Shown: in pieces, positions 1 through 6,300 of the stretch
How positions within the stretch are numbered: the stretch's first letter is position 1
Layout of the letters: each line of letters starts with the position of its first letter
Assembly: GCA_021827285.1 (NCBI GenBank)
Contig: JAKAWM010000154.1
Span: 1 to 6,947, forward strand
Source: Actinomycetes bacterium
GTDB lineage: Bacteria; Actinomycetota; Acidimicrobiia; Acidimicrobiales; Palsa-688
Direction of reading: 5' to 3'
Length of the DNA stretch: 6,947 nt
Position numbers and translations under genes: made by a program
Notes under the pieces: model-generated
What the model was told of the DNA's origin: nothing
Database searches by the model: none
What the model saw: only the letters and a program-made list of their open reading frames with translations

Positions 1-44
1 GTCACGGGCCAAGTAACTTCGGGCTAGTTGCATAGCGGTCGGTG

Positions 45-100
45 GGCGAGGTTAGGCTCGTACATGCGTTCCCCTACGGGGAAAGGGTGACCACCTCGCC
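45..100. repeat. nested inverted repeat (outer stem plus perfect inner hairpin)
   Basis: GGCGAGGT (45-52) pairs perfectly with ACCTCGCC (93-100). Between them TTCCCC (69-74) and GGGGAA (78-83) make a perfect six-pair stem around TAC. The two could form one folded RNA of about 56 bases on either strand. It is not a tRNA: it is too short, has no GTTC-type T arm and no anticodon arm in place. It could be a second terminator, a leader of a gene beyond the left edge, or chance in GC-rich DNA. Confidence 0.3.
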
Positions 101-140
101 AGCTGAGGGAAGTCGTCGCTGGTTCGGGCATGCCGTGATC

Positions 141-171
141 CTGGCCTTGCCCGGCTCGGACGCAAGGTCAG
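141..171. terminator. candidate transcription terminator hairpin downstream of ispG
   Basis: CTGGCCTTGC (141-150) and GCAAGGTCAG (162-171) form a ten-pair stem. On the plus-strand RNA all pairs form with one G-U; on the minus-strand RNA there is one A-C mismatch. Inside the loop CCG/CGG can pair further. It lies about 184 bases past the ispG stop and is the strongest hairpin found in the tail region. No T-run follows on either strand, so if it terminates transcription it is of the tail-less kind reported in high-GC bacteria. Better pairing on the plus strand leaves its direction open. Confidence 0.35.
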
Positions 172-354
172 CCCTTCACGCGTCCGTGCCTCCCACGGTC
201 CGGCAACGCCCTCCAACTGGGCCTCATGCTGCTACCCGTGGCCGCATTGGCTACGTCTGAGGGCACGAAGTACCGTTCTAGGTCCGCCATGACCCTGTCC
301 CATATCCCGTCTGAATAGTCGAATGGTCGAGCCCGCCGTTCCGGTGCCAATCCA

Positions 355-1608
355 CTACGGGGTGGCAGAGTCGCCGTTGCCCGACAGGTGGTCCCGGATT
401 AGCCGGACACGAACTTCGCTTTGGTTGACGTCGGAGCCCTTCATCTGGAACAGCTCCCGCCGGTCGGCCTCCGCCTCCTCCGCCGCGGTGCGATCAGCGG
501 CAGCCAAACGGGCCTCGAAACCCTCTTTGACCAGCCTCTCGGCCTCGTCGACCAGGGCCTCGACCATCTCGTCCTCGGGGACGACCCGAACAATCTGGCC
601 TTTGATGAAGAGGTGTCCTCGGTGCTTGCCGGCTGCTATGCCGATGTCGGCCGAGCGCGCCTCGCCCGGGCCATTGACGACGCACCCCATGACTGCTACC
701 TGGAGCGGGATCTGCCGCGCTTCGAGGGCCGCCTGAGCCTCTTGAGCCACCTTGTACACGTCGATCTCGGCCCGGCCACAAGATGGGCAGGCGATCAGGT
801 CCACGTTGCGCCGCTCCCGCAGGCCGAGAGACTCAAGCAATGTGCGGCCGGCTTTGGCCTCTTCCACGGGGTCGGTGGTGAGGGAATAACGGATGGTGTC
901 GCCGATGCCTTCCAAAAGGAGCGTCGCCATGCCCGCCGTCGCCTTGATGGTACCCGCAGGGGGCGGCCCGGCCTCAGTAAGACCGAGGTGGAGCGGATGG
1001 TCGACCGTCTCGGACAAGAGCCTGTAGGCCTCGACCATGAGAGGCACCCGCGAGGCCTTCACGGAAATCTTGACGTTGTCGAAGCCGACCTCGGCGAACA
1101 AGCCCAGCTCGATATGGGCGGATTCGACCAGCGCCTCAGGAGTGATGCCGCCGTACTTGTCGTAGAGGCGCTTATCCAGCGAGCCGGCGTTCACCCCGAT
1201 GCGGACGGGGATCCCGCGGTCCTTGCACTCGGCGGCCACCAACTTGATCTCCTCGGGTTTGCGCAGGTTGCCGGGATTTAACCGCAAGCACTGGACCCCT
1301 GCCTCTATGGCCGCCAGGGCCATCTCCACGTGGAAATGGATGTCGGCCACGATGGGTACCGGGCTGCGGGGCACTATCCGAGCGAGGCCCTCGGCCGCTT
1401 CGGGCTCGTTGCAGGTACAGCGCACTATGTCGGCCCCGGCTGCGGTCAAGGCATAGATCTGGGCCAGGGTCCCCTCGACGTCCGCGGTCTTGGTGGTCGT
1501 CATTGATTGGACGCTGATGGGGGCGTCCCCGCCCACCGGCACCGGCCCGACCATGATCTGGCGGGTTTTCTTCCGTGGGTAGCGTGACACGTTGGCGTTT
1601 AGTTCCAC
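355..1608 (-). CDS. ispG: 4-hydroxy-3-methylbut-2-en-1-yl diphosphate synthase (flavodoxin/ferredoxin)
   Basis: IspG (GcpE) reduces MEcPP to HMBPP with a [4Fe-4S] cluster, the penultimate step of the MEP pathway; it is cytoplasmic. The 417 residues show the two-domain bacterial form. A TIM-barrel domain covers about 15-260, with TRQIMVGPVPVGGDAPISVQ at 15-34, ADIHFH at 88-93, LRLNPGN at 108-114 and LGLTEAG at 208-214. An iron-sulfur domain follows from about 266 to 365, with cluster ligands C274 and C277 (ACPSCGR), C309 (MGCVVNGPGEA) and E316. The last 50 or so residues, after EGFEAR, exceed the usual end (about 387 in M. tuberculosis) and are acidic then mixed-charge. The GTG at 1608 has a good GGAGGT 8 bases upstream. 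A second in-frame GTG (residue 7, at 1590) is possible but less well placed. A 67-base gap separates it from the M50 gene, the only sizeable gap in the string. Confidence 0.96.
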   Translation of the reverse strand: MELNANVSRYPRKKTRQIMVGPVPVGGDAPISVQSMTTTKTADVEGTLAQIYALTAAGADIVRCTCNEPEAAEGLARIVPRSPVPIVADIHFHVEMALAAIEAGVQCLRLNPGNLRKPEEIKLVAAECKDRGIPVRIGVNAGSLDKRLYDKYGGITPEALVESAHIELGLFAEVGFDNVKISVKASRVPLMVEAYRLLSETVDHPLHLGLTEAGPPPAGTIKATAGMATLLLEGIGDTIRYSLTTDPVEEAKAGRTLLESLGLRERRNVDLIACPSCGRAEIDVYKVAQEAQAALEARQIPLQVAVMGCVVNGPGEARSADIGIAAGKHRGHLFIKGQIVRVVPEDEMVEALVDEAERLVKEGFEARLAAADRTAAEEAEADRRELFQMKGSDVNQSEVRVRLIRDHLSGNGDSATP

Positions 1609-1675
1609 TGGTCGGCACCTCCACCGCCAACCCTACCTCGCAGGCAGGCGAACGCCCGCGTCCCCCGTCGGGCTC
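1609..1675 (-). other. 67-base gap between the M50 gene and ispG, with hairpin and weak -10-like element
   Basis: This gap is the only break of any size between the genes. On the minus strand it can form a hairpin (1644-1659) with a six-pair stem GCGGGC/GCCTGC, one pair being G-U, around a GTTC loop. TAGGGT follows about 30 bases before the ispG start. It fits the loose TANNNT form of an actinobacterial -10 box, but nothing like TTGACA sits 17-18 bases before it. A weak internal promoter or a processing site is possible; neither is shown. Confidence 0.25.
1617..1622 (-). promoter_or_regulatory. ribosome binding site of ispG
   Basis: The minus strand reads GGAGGT here, followed by 8 bases and then the GTG at 1608. 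It is the best Shine-Dalgarno match of the whole string and supports the GTG at 1608 over the later in-frame GTG at 1590. It implies that ispG is translated independently rather than by coupling to the upstream gene. Confidence 0.7.
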
Positions 1676-3025
1676 CTAGCCGATCACGTCACGAAGATCA
1701 AGGAACAGCGACGATATGGCGTAGAAAGCGAGCACGGCCAGCACGGCGTAGAGGATGGGGGCGAGCTTGTTGACGTCGGCGTGGTAAGGGCGGCGCGTCC
1801 TAAGGCTCTGCACCTTTTCGTAAAGCGCGATGGCGACGTGGCCACCGTCCAGCGGCAGGAGCGGTACCAAGTTGAAGATCCCGATGAAAATGTTGATCAG
1901 GATCAAGAGGTAGAGCACCTCAGACCACCCGATCTGAGCGGCCTTATGGGCAAGTACCACCACCCCCACGGGGGACACGAACCTCTCGGCGTGGGGGCTG
2001 TCAGCGGCCTTCTGGTTCTGCAGCATGTGGAAGTACCCCCCAAAGTTGCCTACCACGTTGCCCAGGGCCACGACGGACGACACCGCTATCGAGCCAAAGG
2101 CATGGCCGGAGTGCTCCACCGAACCTACGAAACCGAAGCGTACTGGCCCACCTTCGATGCCCAGCAGCCCCGTCGGCTTCGAGTCGGGCGGTGAGCCTTG
2201 CCCGACCACAACCACCTTGGACCCATCAGCCAGACGGACCGGGGTCAGGTTTAGGGTATGCCCGGCCCGATCAATGGTCAGCCTGACAACTCGGCCGGGA
2301 CGGGCCCGCAGGTACTGAGTCAGCTGGTCCCAGGATGCAAAATGCTTCCCGTTCACAGCCAAGATGCGATCCCCCGGCCGTAGACCAGCCTGCTCGGCGG
2401 GGCTGGCGCCCGTAGTGAAACCGTCGACGGCCCCGATCGGAGTGCTGGCCGACGGGTTGGTGATGATATTGCCGATGTCACCCGGGCCCACGAACAGCAC
2501 GACCAGAAGGACAAAAGCCAGAAGGAAATGCATAAACGAGCCCGCGAAAGCAACGGTCAGACGCCTCCAGGTGGGCCGGTTGCGATAGGCGCGCCCTTCA
2601 TCGGCCGGCGCCACCACCTCCGCGCTGGTCATGCCCAGGATCCGGCAGTAGCCACCCAGGGGGAGAGCCTTGATCCCGTAAGTCGTCTCCCCTTTCTGCA
2701 CCGCCCACAATCTCGGCCCGAAACCGACGAAAAACTCGCTCACCTTCATGCCAGCCAGCTTGGCGGTGACGAAGTGACCGAACTCATGCAGGACGATCAT
2801 CAAGAGCAAGGCCAGCACGATCAGGACCGTGTCCAATGCGCCGCCCAACCTGGCCGCGATCAACCCCCCGATGACCACCAGAGCCAGGCGGAGCAGGGCT
2901 CCCCGCTGTTCGCGCGGCTCTATGCCGTCTGCGGCTGCAGGCTCGCTCAGTGGTTGGCTCGGGCCCTCGCTCGGAGGCCACACCGGGCTGGGACCATCGC
3001 CCCGCCAGGGCGCCGGGCCGCTCAT
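1676..3025 (-). CDS. site-2 intramembrane zinc metalloprotease, M50 family (RseP/Rip1-like) with PDZ domain
   Basis: This is a membrane-embedded zinc protease that cuts substrate transmembrane helices. Relatives (RseP in E. coli, Rip1 in mycobacteria) release anti-sigma-factor fragments and affect the envelope. The 449 residues contain a Pro/Gly-rich N-terminus (1-40), a hydrophobic stretch at 43-60, the first catalytic helix with HEFGH at 80-84 (zinc ligands H80, H84; catalytic E81), a membrane helix at 158-180, one PDZ domain at about 200-265 (SPAEQAGLRPGDRILAVNG), then the second catalytic motif FNLVPLLPLDGG at 384-395 with ligand D393, and a last helix at 422-442. Where many relatives have AGPxxN this protein has AGSFMH (161-166). 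The ATG overlaps the dxr TGA, and AGGGGT sits 5 bases upstream. The place between dxr and ispG is conserved in actinobacteria. Its substrate cannot be told from sequence, so I give no gene symbol (often annotated rseP or rip1). Confidence 0.93.
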   Translation of the reverse strand: MSGPAPWRGDGPSPVWPPSEGPSQPLSEPAAADGIEPREQRGALLRLALVVIGGLIAARLGGALDTVLIVLALLLMIVLHEFGHFVTAKLAGMKVSEFFVGFGPRLWAVQKGETTYGIKALPLGGYCRILGMTSAEVVAPADEGRAYRNRPTWRRLTVAFAGSFMHFLLAFVLLVVLFVGPGDIGNIITNPSASTPIGAVDGFTTGASPAEQAGLRPGDRILAVNGKHFASWDQLTQYLRARPGRVVRLTIDRAGHTLNLTPVRLADGSKVVVVGQGSPPDSKPTGLLGIEGGPVRFGFVGSVEHSGHAFGSIAVSSVVALGNVVGNFGGYFHMLQNQKAADSPHAERFVSPVGVVVLAHKAAQIGWSEVLYLLILINIFIGIFNLVPLLPLDGGHVAIALYEKVQSLRTRRPYHADVNKLAPILYAVLAVLAFYAISSLFLDLRDVIG

Positions 3026-4209
3026 GATCGACCCCTGGCCGGCAACCGTCCCAGGGCGGCAGCCGCCAGCTCCCGGGCCTCAGCGTCGGCGCGCAGCACG
3101 TCGTCCAGGTCCTCTGGCTCGGACGCGACAAACCTGGTCAGGACGTCTTCGATCACCGCAGGTATGTCGACCCAGCGCAGGCGCCCCTCAAGGAAGCCCT
3201 GAACCGCTATTTCGTTCGCCCCGTTGAGGCAGGCTGGCACCGTCCCACCTCGCCGCCCGGCTTCGTAGGCCAGGCTCAGACAGGGGAACGAGGCGATGTC
3301 TGGTACCTCGAAGTCGAGATGTCCGAGCGTGGCCCAATCGATAGCCCCGAACGCTGAACCCATACGCTCAGGGTAGGAAAGAGCGTACCCAATCGGGAGG
3401 CGCATGTCGGGAACAGAAAGCTGGGCCAGGGTGGCGCCGTCGGTGGTCTCGACCATCGAGTGGACGACAGACTGGGGATGGACTACAACTTCGATCTGGT
3501 CATAGGCGACACCGAAGAGAAGATGCGCCTCGATCACCTCCAAGCCCTTGTTCATGAGGGTGGAGGAGTCGATGGTGATCTTGGGGCCCATCTTCCATGT
3601 GGGGTGGGCCAAGGCGTCCTCCACGCTAACCTCGGCCAGCTCATGCAGCGTCCTGCCCCGGAACGGCCCGCCCGAAGCCGTTAGGAGGATCTTGCGCAGC
3701 GCGGGGCCACCCATTTCCCCGGCTCCGACGGCGCGGAGGCACTGGTGCACCGCGCAGTGTTCCGAATCAACGGGGACCAGTTCGGCCCCCGGAGCCTGGA
3801 GTGCCCGCTGGACGACCGGTCCGCCGGCAATGAGCGACTCCTTGTTGGCGAGCGCCAATCGCCGGCCGGCGCGCAGAGCGGCCAGGGTGACAGGGAGCCC
3901 GGCAAAACCCACCACCCCGTTTAGGACCACGTCTGCGTCTTCGGCGATGGCAGCCAAAGCACCGTCACCTGCCAGTAGCTCCGTGCCTCGAGGCAGCAAC
4001 TCAGCCAGGCGGCCAGCCTGGGCCGCGTCAGCTATGGCCACCCGTTCGGGGCGCAACTCCCGCGCTTGGGCTGCCAGAAGGTCCGCCTTGGACCCCGAGC
4101 CGAGGGCCACAACCCTAAATCGCCCCGGCGCCGCCCGGATGACTTCGATGGCCTGGGTGCCAATCGAACCCGTGCTCCCAGCCAGGGCGACGGTCCGCTC
4201 CGCGGCCAC
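3022..4209 (-). CDS. dxr: 1-deoxy-D-xylulose 5-phosphate reductoisomerase
   Basis: Dxr (IspC) rearranges and reduces DXP to MEP with NADPH and a divalent metal. It is the first committed step of the MEP isoprenoid pathway and is cytoplasmic. I take the GTG at 4209 as start, giving 395 residues (E. coli 398). It lies one base after the cdsA stop and puts the NADPH loop GSTGSIG at 11-17, as in the family. An in-frame TTG at 4263 would add 18 unfamiliar residues overlapping cdsA. Other motifs: NKES at 122-125, DSEH at 148-151 with metal ligands D148 and E150, TASGGPF at 177-183, the flexible catalytic loop beginning WKMGPK at 205-210, MNKGLE at 219-224 with N220, K221 and third metal ligand E224, and HPQS at 244-247. 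All catalytic residues are present. There is no good Shine-Dalgarno sequence, so reinitiation after cdsA is likely. The stop overlaps the M50 start as ATGA. Confidence 0.96.
   Translation of the reverse strand: MAAERTVALAGSTGSIGTQAIEVIRAAPGRFRVVALGSGSKADLLAAQARELRPERVAIADAAQAGRLAELLPRGTELLAGDGALAAIAEDADVVLNGVVGFAGLPVTLAALRAGRRLALANKESLIAGGPVVQRALQAPGAELVPVDSEHCAVHQCLRAVGAGEMGGPALRKILLTASGGPFRGRTLHELAEVSVEDALAHPTWKMGPKITIDSSTLMNKGLEVIEAHLLFGVAYDQIEVVVHPQSVVHSMVETTDGATLAQLSVPDMRLPIGYALSYPERMGSAFGAIDWATLGHLDFEVPDIASFPCLSLAYEAGRRGGTVPACLNGANEIAVQGFLEGRLRWVDIPAVIEDVLTRFVASEPEDLDDVLRADAEARELAAAALGRLPARGRS
3031..3036 (-). promoter_or_regulatory. ribosome binding site of the M50 protease gene
   Basis: AGGGGT on the minus strand lies 5 bases before the ATG at 3025, inside the last codons of dxr. 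Together with the ATGA overlap it supports the early start and hence the Pro-rich N-terminal extension of the protease. Confidence 0.6.
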
Positions 4210-4210
4210 C

Positions 4211-5725
4211 CTACTTGACCAGATGGAGGACGATCGCCAGGTAATAAGTGGCCGGCAGTGCAAACAGGAGCGAGTCGAAGCGGTCGAAGAGCCCGCCGTG
4301 GCCAGGCAACAAATGTCCCGAGTCCTTCAAGTGCAGGTCGCGTTTGACCATGGACTGGACTAGGTCACCTACTGGGCCGACGATGGCGATCAAGAGCCCA
4401 AGTTCGAAGCCGTGCTTGAAGCCACCCCAGGGAGCCAAGTTCTTGCCTATGACGACCCCGGCGACCAGCGCCGCGAAGGCCCCGGCGACCAGGCCTTCCC
4501 AAGTCTTGGACGGGCTGATCGCCGGCGCCAGGGGATGCTGACCGAAGCGGCTCCCGACGAACCAAGCAGCAATGTCGGCCACTACAGCGGGCACGATGGC
4601 GGCTAGGAACAGGTGCTCCCCCCGAGGGGCCTTTAGCAATAAGCCGGCGTAGCTGCCCAAGACCCCGACCCAGGCAAAGCCAAGCAGGGTCACGGCCACG
4701 TTGACCACCGGGCGCGCTTCGACCACCTTGGCCAAGTACCACACCAGGCTGGCGCCCGTGACAACAACGAAAACGACAGGCAGAGCAGGCTCGCCCCGCC
4801 AGTAGGCCGCCAGCACGACCCCGGCCGACCCTAACGCAGCCACCAGGGTGGCGGGCCGGAACCCGGCCCGCTGGAACATAGTCAGCACCTCGGCCGCGCA
4901 ACCGAACACTGCCAGCGCGGCCAGTACCAGCAACGCCCCGGGGCCGATCAGGTAACACACTACGAACACGGCCAGCATCGCAGCCCCGGCCATCACCGCC
5001 GCGCCGACCGGACGGCTACCCTCGGAGCCGCGGGCGTCAGCCGCGCCCGTCCCCTTGGCATGCCGAGCGCGCCGCTCCCTTGGGGTGCCAGCCTCCGCGC
5101 CCACGCCGGGCGAGGCGGACCGCACCCTCCGGCTACGGCTGGGAGGGGGCGCGGTTGGCGGGCCTTCGACGTCGGGCGCCTCGGCAGGCTCCGGTGGGCC
5201 GGTCATCGTCGACGTCTGGTCGCCGCCAGGCTCGCCGGTGCCAGCAGCAGGGACCGTCCGCTGCCTTTCCAACCGCTCGAAGTCCTCGTCGAACGAGTAC
5301 TGGGCGGCCTGGTCCTCATTTGCCACAGCGTACTCTTCGTCCTCGCCCACCAGGTCAGCCACGCTCGGCTCGTCGGCCCAATCGTTCACATCGTCTCGCC
5401 AGCGCAGCCCACGCGACCCGAGCAGGCGCCAAGCGGCCATCTCATCTTCACCTGCTCCTTCCCCCGGCGGAGCCAGGGCACGAGGCACTTCGCCCGTTGG
5501 CGGATCTGTCCAATGGGGAAGCTCGTTGCCTTCTCCTGTGCTCACCCGTATAGTCAACTCCCCTGCCGCCGGAATGTCGAGTACTTCACGAGGGTAGCCC
5601 ATGGGCCCGACCGGGTCGGTGATGCGCGGCACCGGGCCGGTGATCGCCTCAGGGTCGTAACCGTGCGGCGGGATGCCTTCAGGGCCCCAGCCGTCATAGC
5701 GAGGGCCGGCCACGTCGTCGGCCAT
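4211..5725 (-). CDS. cdsA: phosphatidate cytidylyltransferase (CDP-diglyceride synthase) with long N-terminal extension
   Basis: CdsA condenses CTP with phosphatidic acid to give CDP-diacylglycerol, the precursor of anionic phospholipids, in the cytoplasmic membrane. The 504-residue product has two parts. Residues 1 to about 240 are hydrophilic, rich in Pro, Gly, Asp, Glu and later Arg, with no membrane segment. Residues 240-504 are the enzyme, with about eight hydrophobic segments. The core carries VADIAAWFVGSRFG at 382-395, SPSKTWEG at 404-411 and a complete CDS signature from S458 to D484 (KR at 461-462, KD at 467-468, HGG at 476-478, DRFD at 481-484). The E. coli enzyme is about 285 residues, so the core alone is full length. 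The ATG lies 5 bases after the frr stop and the next in-frame Met is residue 42, so this start is the best supported. No uppS lies between frr and cdsA and no rlmN follows. The extension's function is unknown. Confidence 0.95.
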   Translation of the reverse strand: MADDVAGPRYDGWGPEGIPPHGYDPEAITGPVPRITDPVGPMGYPREVLDIPAAGELTIRVSTGEGNELPHWTDPPTGEVPRALAPPGEGAGEDEMAAWRLLGSRGLRWRDDVNDWADEPSVADLVGEDEEYAVANEDQAAQYSFDEDFERLERQRTVPAAGTGEPGGDQTSTMTGPPEPAEAPDVEGPPTAPPPSRSRRVRSASPGVGAEAGTPRERRARHAKGTGAADARGSEGSRPVGAAVMAGAAMLAVFVVCYLIGPGALLVLAALAVFGCAAEVLTMFQRAGFRPATLVAALGSAGVVLAAYWRGEPALPVVFVVVTGASLVWYLAKVVEARPVVNVAVTLLGFAWVGVLGSYAGLLLKAPRGEHLFLAAIVPAVVADIAAWFVGSRFGQHPLAPAISPSKTWEGLVAGAFAALVAGVVIGKNLAPWGGFKHGFELGLLIAIVGPVGDLVQSMVKRDLHLKDSGHLLPGHGGLFDRFDSLLFALPATYYLAIVLHLVK

Positions 5726-5730
5726 CGCCC

Positions 5731-6300
5731 CTAACCGCCCAGGAGCTCTTGTTCCTTGTGGGCAAGCAGCCGGTCGATCTCTCCCGTGTGATCGTGGGTG
5801 AGCTTGTCAAGATCCTTTTCGACTCGCTCCAACTCATCCGAGGAAATATCACCGTCTTTTTCGAGAGCCTCCAGATCCTTCCTGGTGGCCCGGCGCACGT
5901 TGCGAACAGCCACCCGGCCGTCTTCAGCCTTGTGGTGAGCGACCTTGACCAGCTCTTTGCGCCTCTCTTCGGTGAGGGGCGGGAAAACCAAGCGCACCAC
6001 GGTCCCGTCGTTATTGGGGTTAACTCCCAGGTCAGAGGACTGGATAGCTCTCTCGATGGCCTTCAGCGAGCCCTTGTCGTAAGGCGTGATGACCAGCAAT
6101 CTGGCCTCGGGGACGTGCACGCCGGCCAGCTGCTGGAGGGGCACCTCGGCCCCGTAGTAGTCAACCTTCAGCTTCTCGACCAATGCTGGCGCGGCACGGC
6201 CCGTGCGTATACCAGCGAACTCGTCCTTGGTGTGCTCTACGGCTTGGGCCATGCGTTGTTTGCAGTCGTCCAACGCGGCATCGACAAGAGGATCGGGCAT
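5731..6300 (-). CDS. frr: ribosome recycling factor
   Basis: Frr works with EF-G to split the post-termination ribosome so that subunits can be reused; it is cytoplasmic. The 189-residue product is close to the usual 185. It shows the family layout: an N-terminal helix of the three-helix bundle, the IRTGRA-P-L hinge motif at 31-40, the beta-rich domain II at about 31-105 with TPYDKGSLKAIERAI at 72-86, SDLGVNP at 89-95 and NDGTVVRL at 97-104, then PPLTEERRKELVK at 107-119 and the VRNVRR segment at 132-137 carrying the conserved arginines. Two long charged helices close the protein. The ATG start shares its A with the last base of the pyrH TGA, and no strong Shine-Dalgarno sequence precedes it. 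This suggests translation coupled to pyrH, as is usual for this gene pair. No missing key residues were seen. Confidence 0.97.
   Translation of the reverse strand: MPDPLVDAALDDCKQRMAQAVEHTKDEFAGIRTGRAAPALVEKLKVDYYGAEVPLQQLAGVHVPEARLLVITPYDKGSLKAIERAIQSSDLGVNPNNDGTVVRLVFPPLTEERRKELVKVAHHKAEDGRVAVRNVRRATRKDLEALEKDGDISSDELERVEKDLDKLTHDHTGEIDRLLAHKEQELLGG

Larger units (their letters stand above)
1..354. other. stretch without a recognisable gene, downstream of ispG
   Basis: No protein family is recognisable in any frame of these 354 bases. The longest plus-strand frame (GTG at 42 to 260) crosses both inverted repeats and looks like no known protein. On the minus strand a short frame runs from a TTG at 350, or an ATG at 287, to a TGA at 168-170, giving 60 or 40 residues (MADLERYFVP... 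from the ATG) with no strong ribosome binding site and a basic, low-complexity-like end. Another minus frame beginning with the ATG at 33 is open to the left edge but only 11 codons are visible. The two inverted repeats are listed separately. proS, which follows ispG in some actinobacteria, is not seen here. Confidence 0.6.

Noticed and set aside
1..33. Minus-strand frame from ATG at 33 running off the left edge, as the start of a following gene
   Set aside because: Only 11 codons are visible, there is no ribosome binding site, and there is no likeness to proS or any other expected neighbour.
45..100. tRNA gene suggested by a GGCGAGG/CCTCGCC acceptor-like stem
   Set aside because: Only 56 bases separate the stem ends, and there is no T-arm GTTC motif and no anticodon arm.
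42..260. Plus-strand open frame of 72 codons with GTG start
   Set aside because: It has no recognisable family and no clear ribosome binding site, and it runs through both inverted repeats of the non-coding tail.
421..1281. Long plus-strand open frame of 286 codons opposite ispG
   Set aside because: It is antisense to a gene with complete family motifs, shows no recognisable domain, and long antisense frames are expected in GC-rich coding DNA.
1592..2194. Plus-strand open frame of 200 codons opposite the M50 gene 3' end
   Set aside because: It is a shadow of a well-supported gene with a catalytic LDGG motif in the minus frame, and its product resembles nothing known.
2528..3227. Plus-strand open frames opposite the M50 N-terminus and dxr end
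   Set aside because: They are antisense to the HEFGH motif and the dxr C-terminus, with low-complexity composition typical of shadows.
5055..5734. Three overlapping plus-strand open frames opposite the cdsA N-terminal extension
   Set aside because: They raised the question whether the extension is really another gene. The cdsA frame is open from an ATG 5 bases after frr and continues without a break into the enzyme core; the plus-strand products are Arg/Pro/Ser-rich shadow-like sequences.
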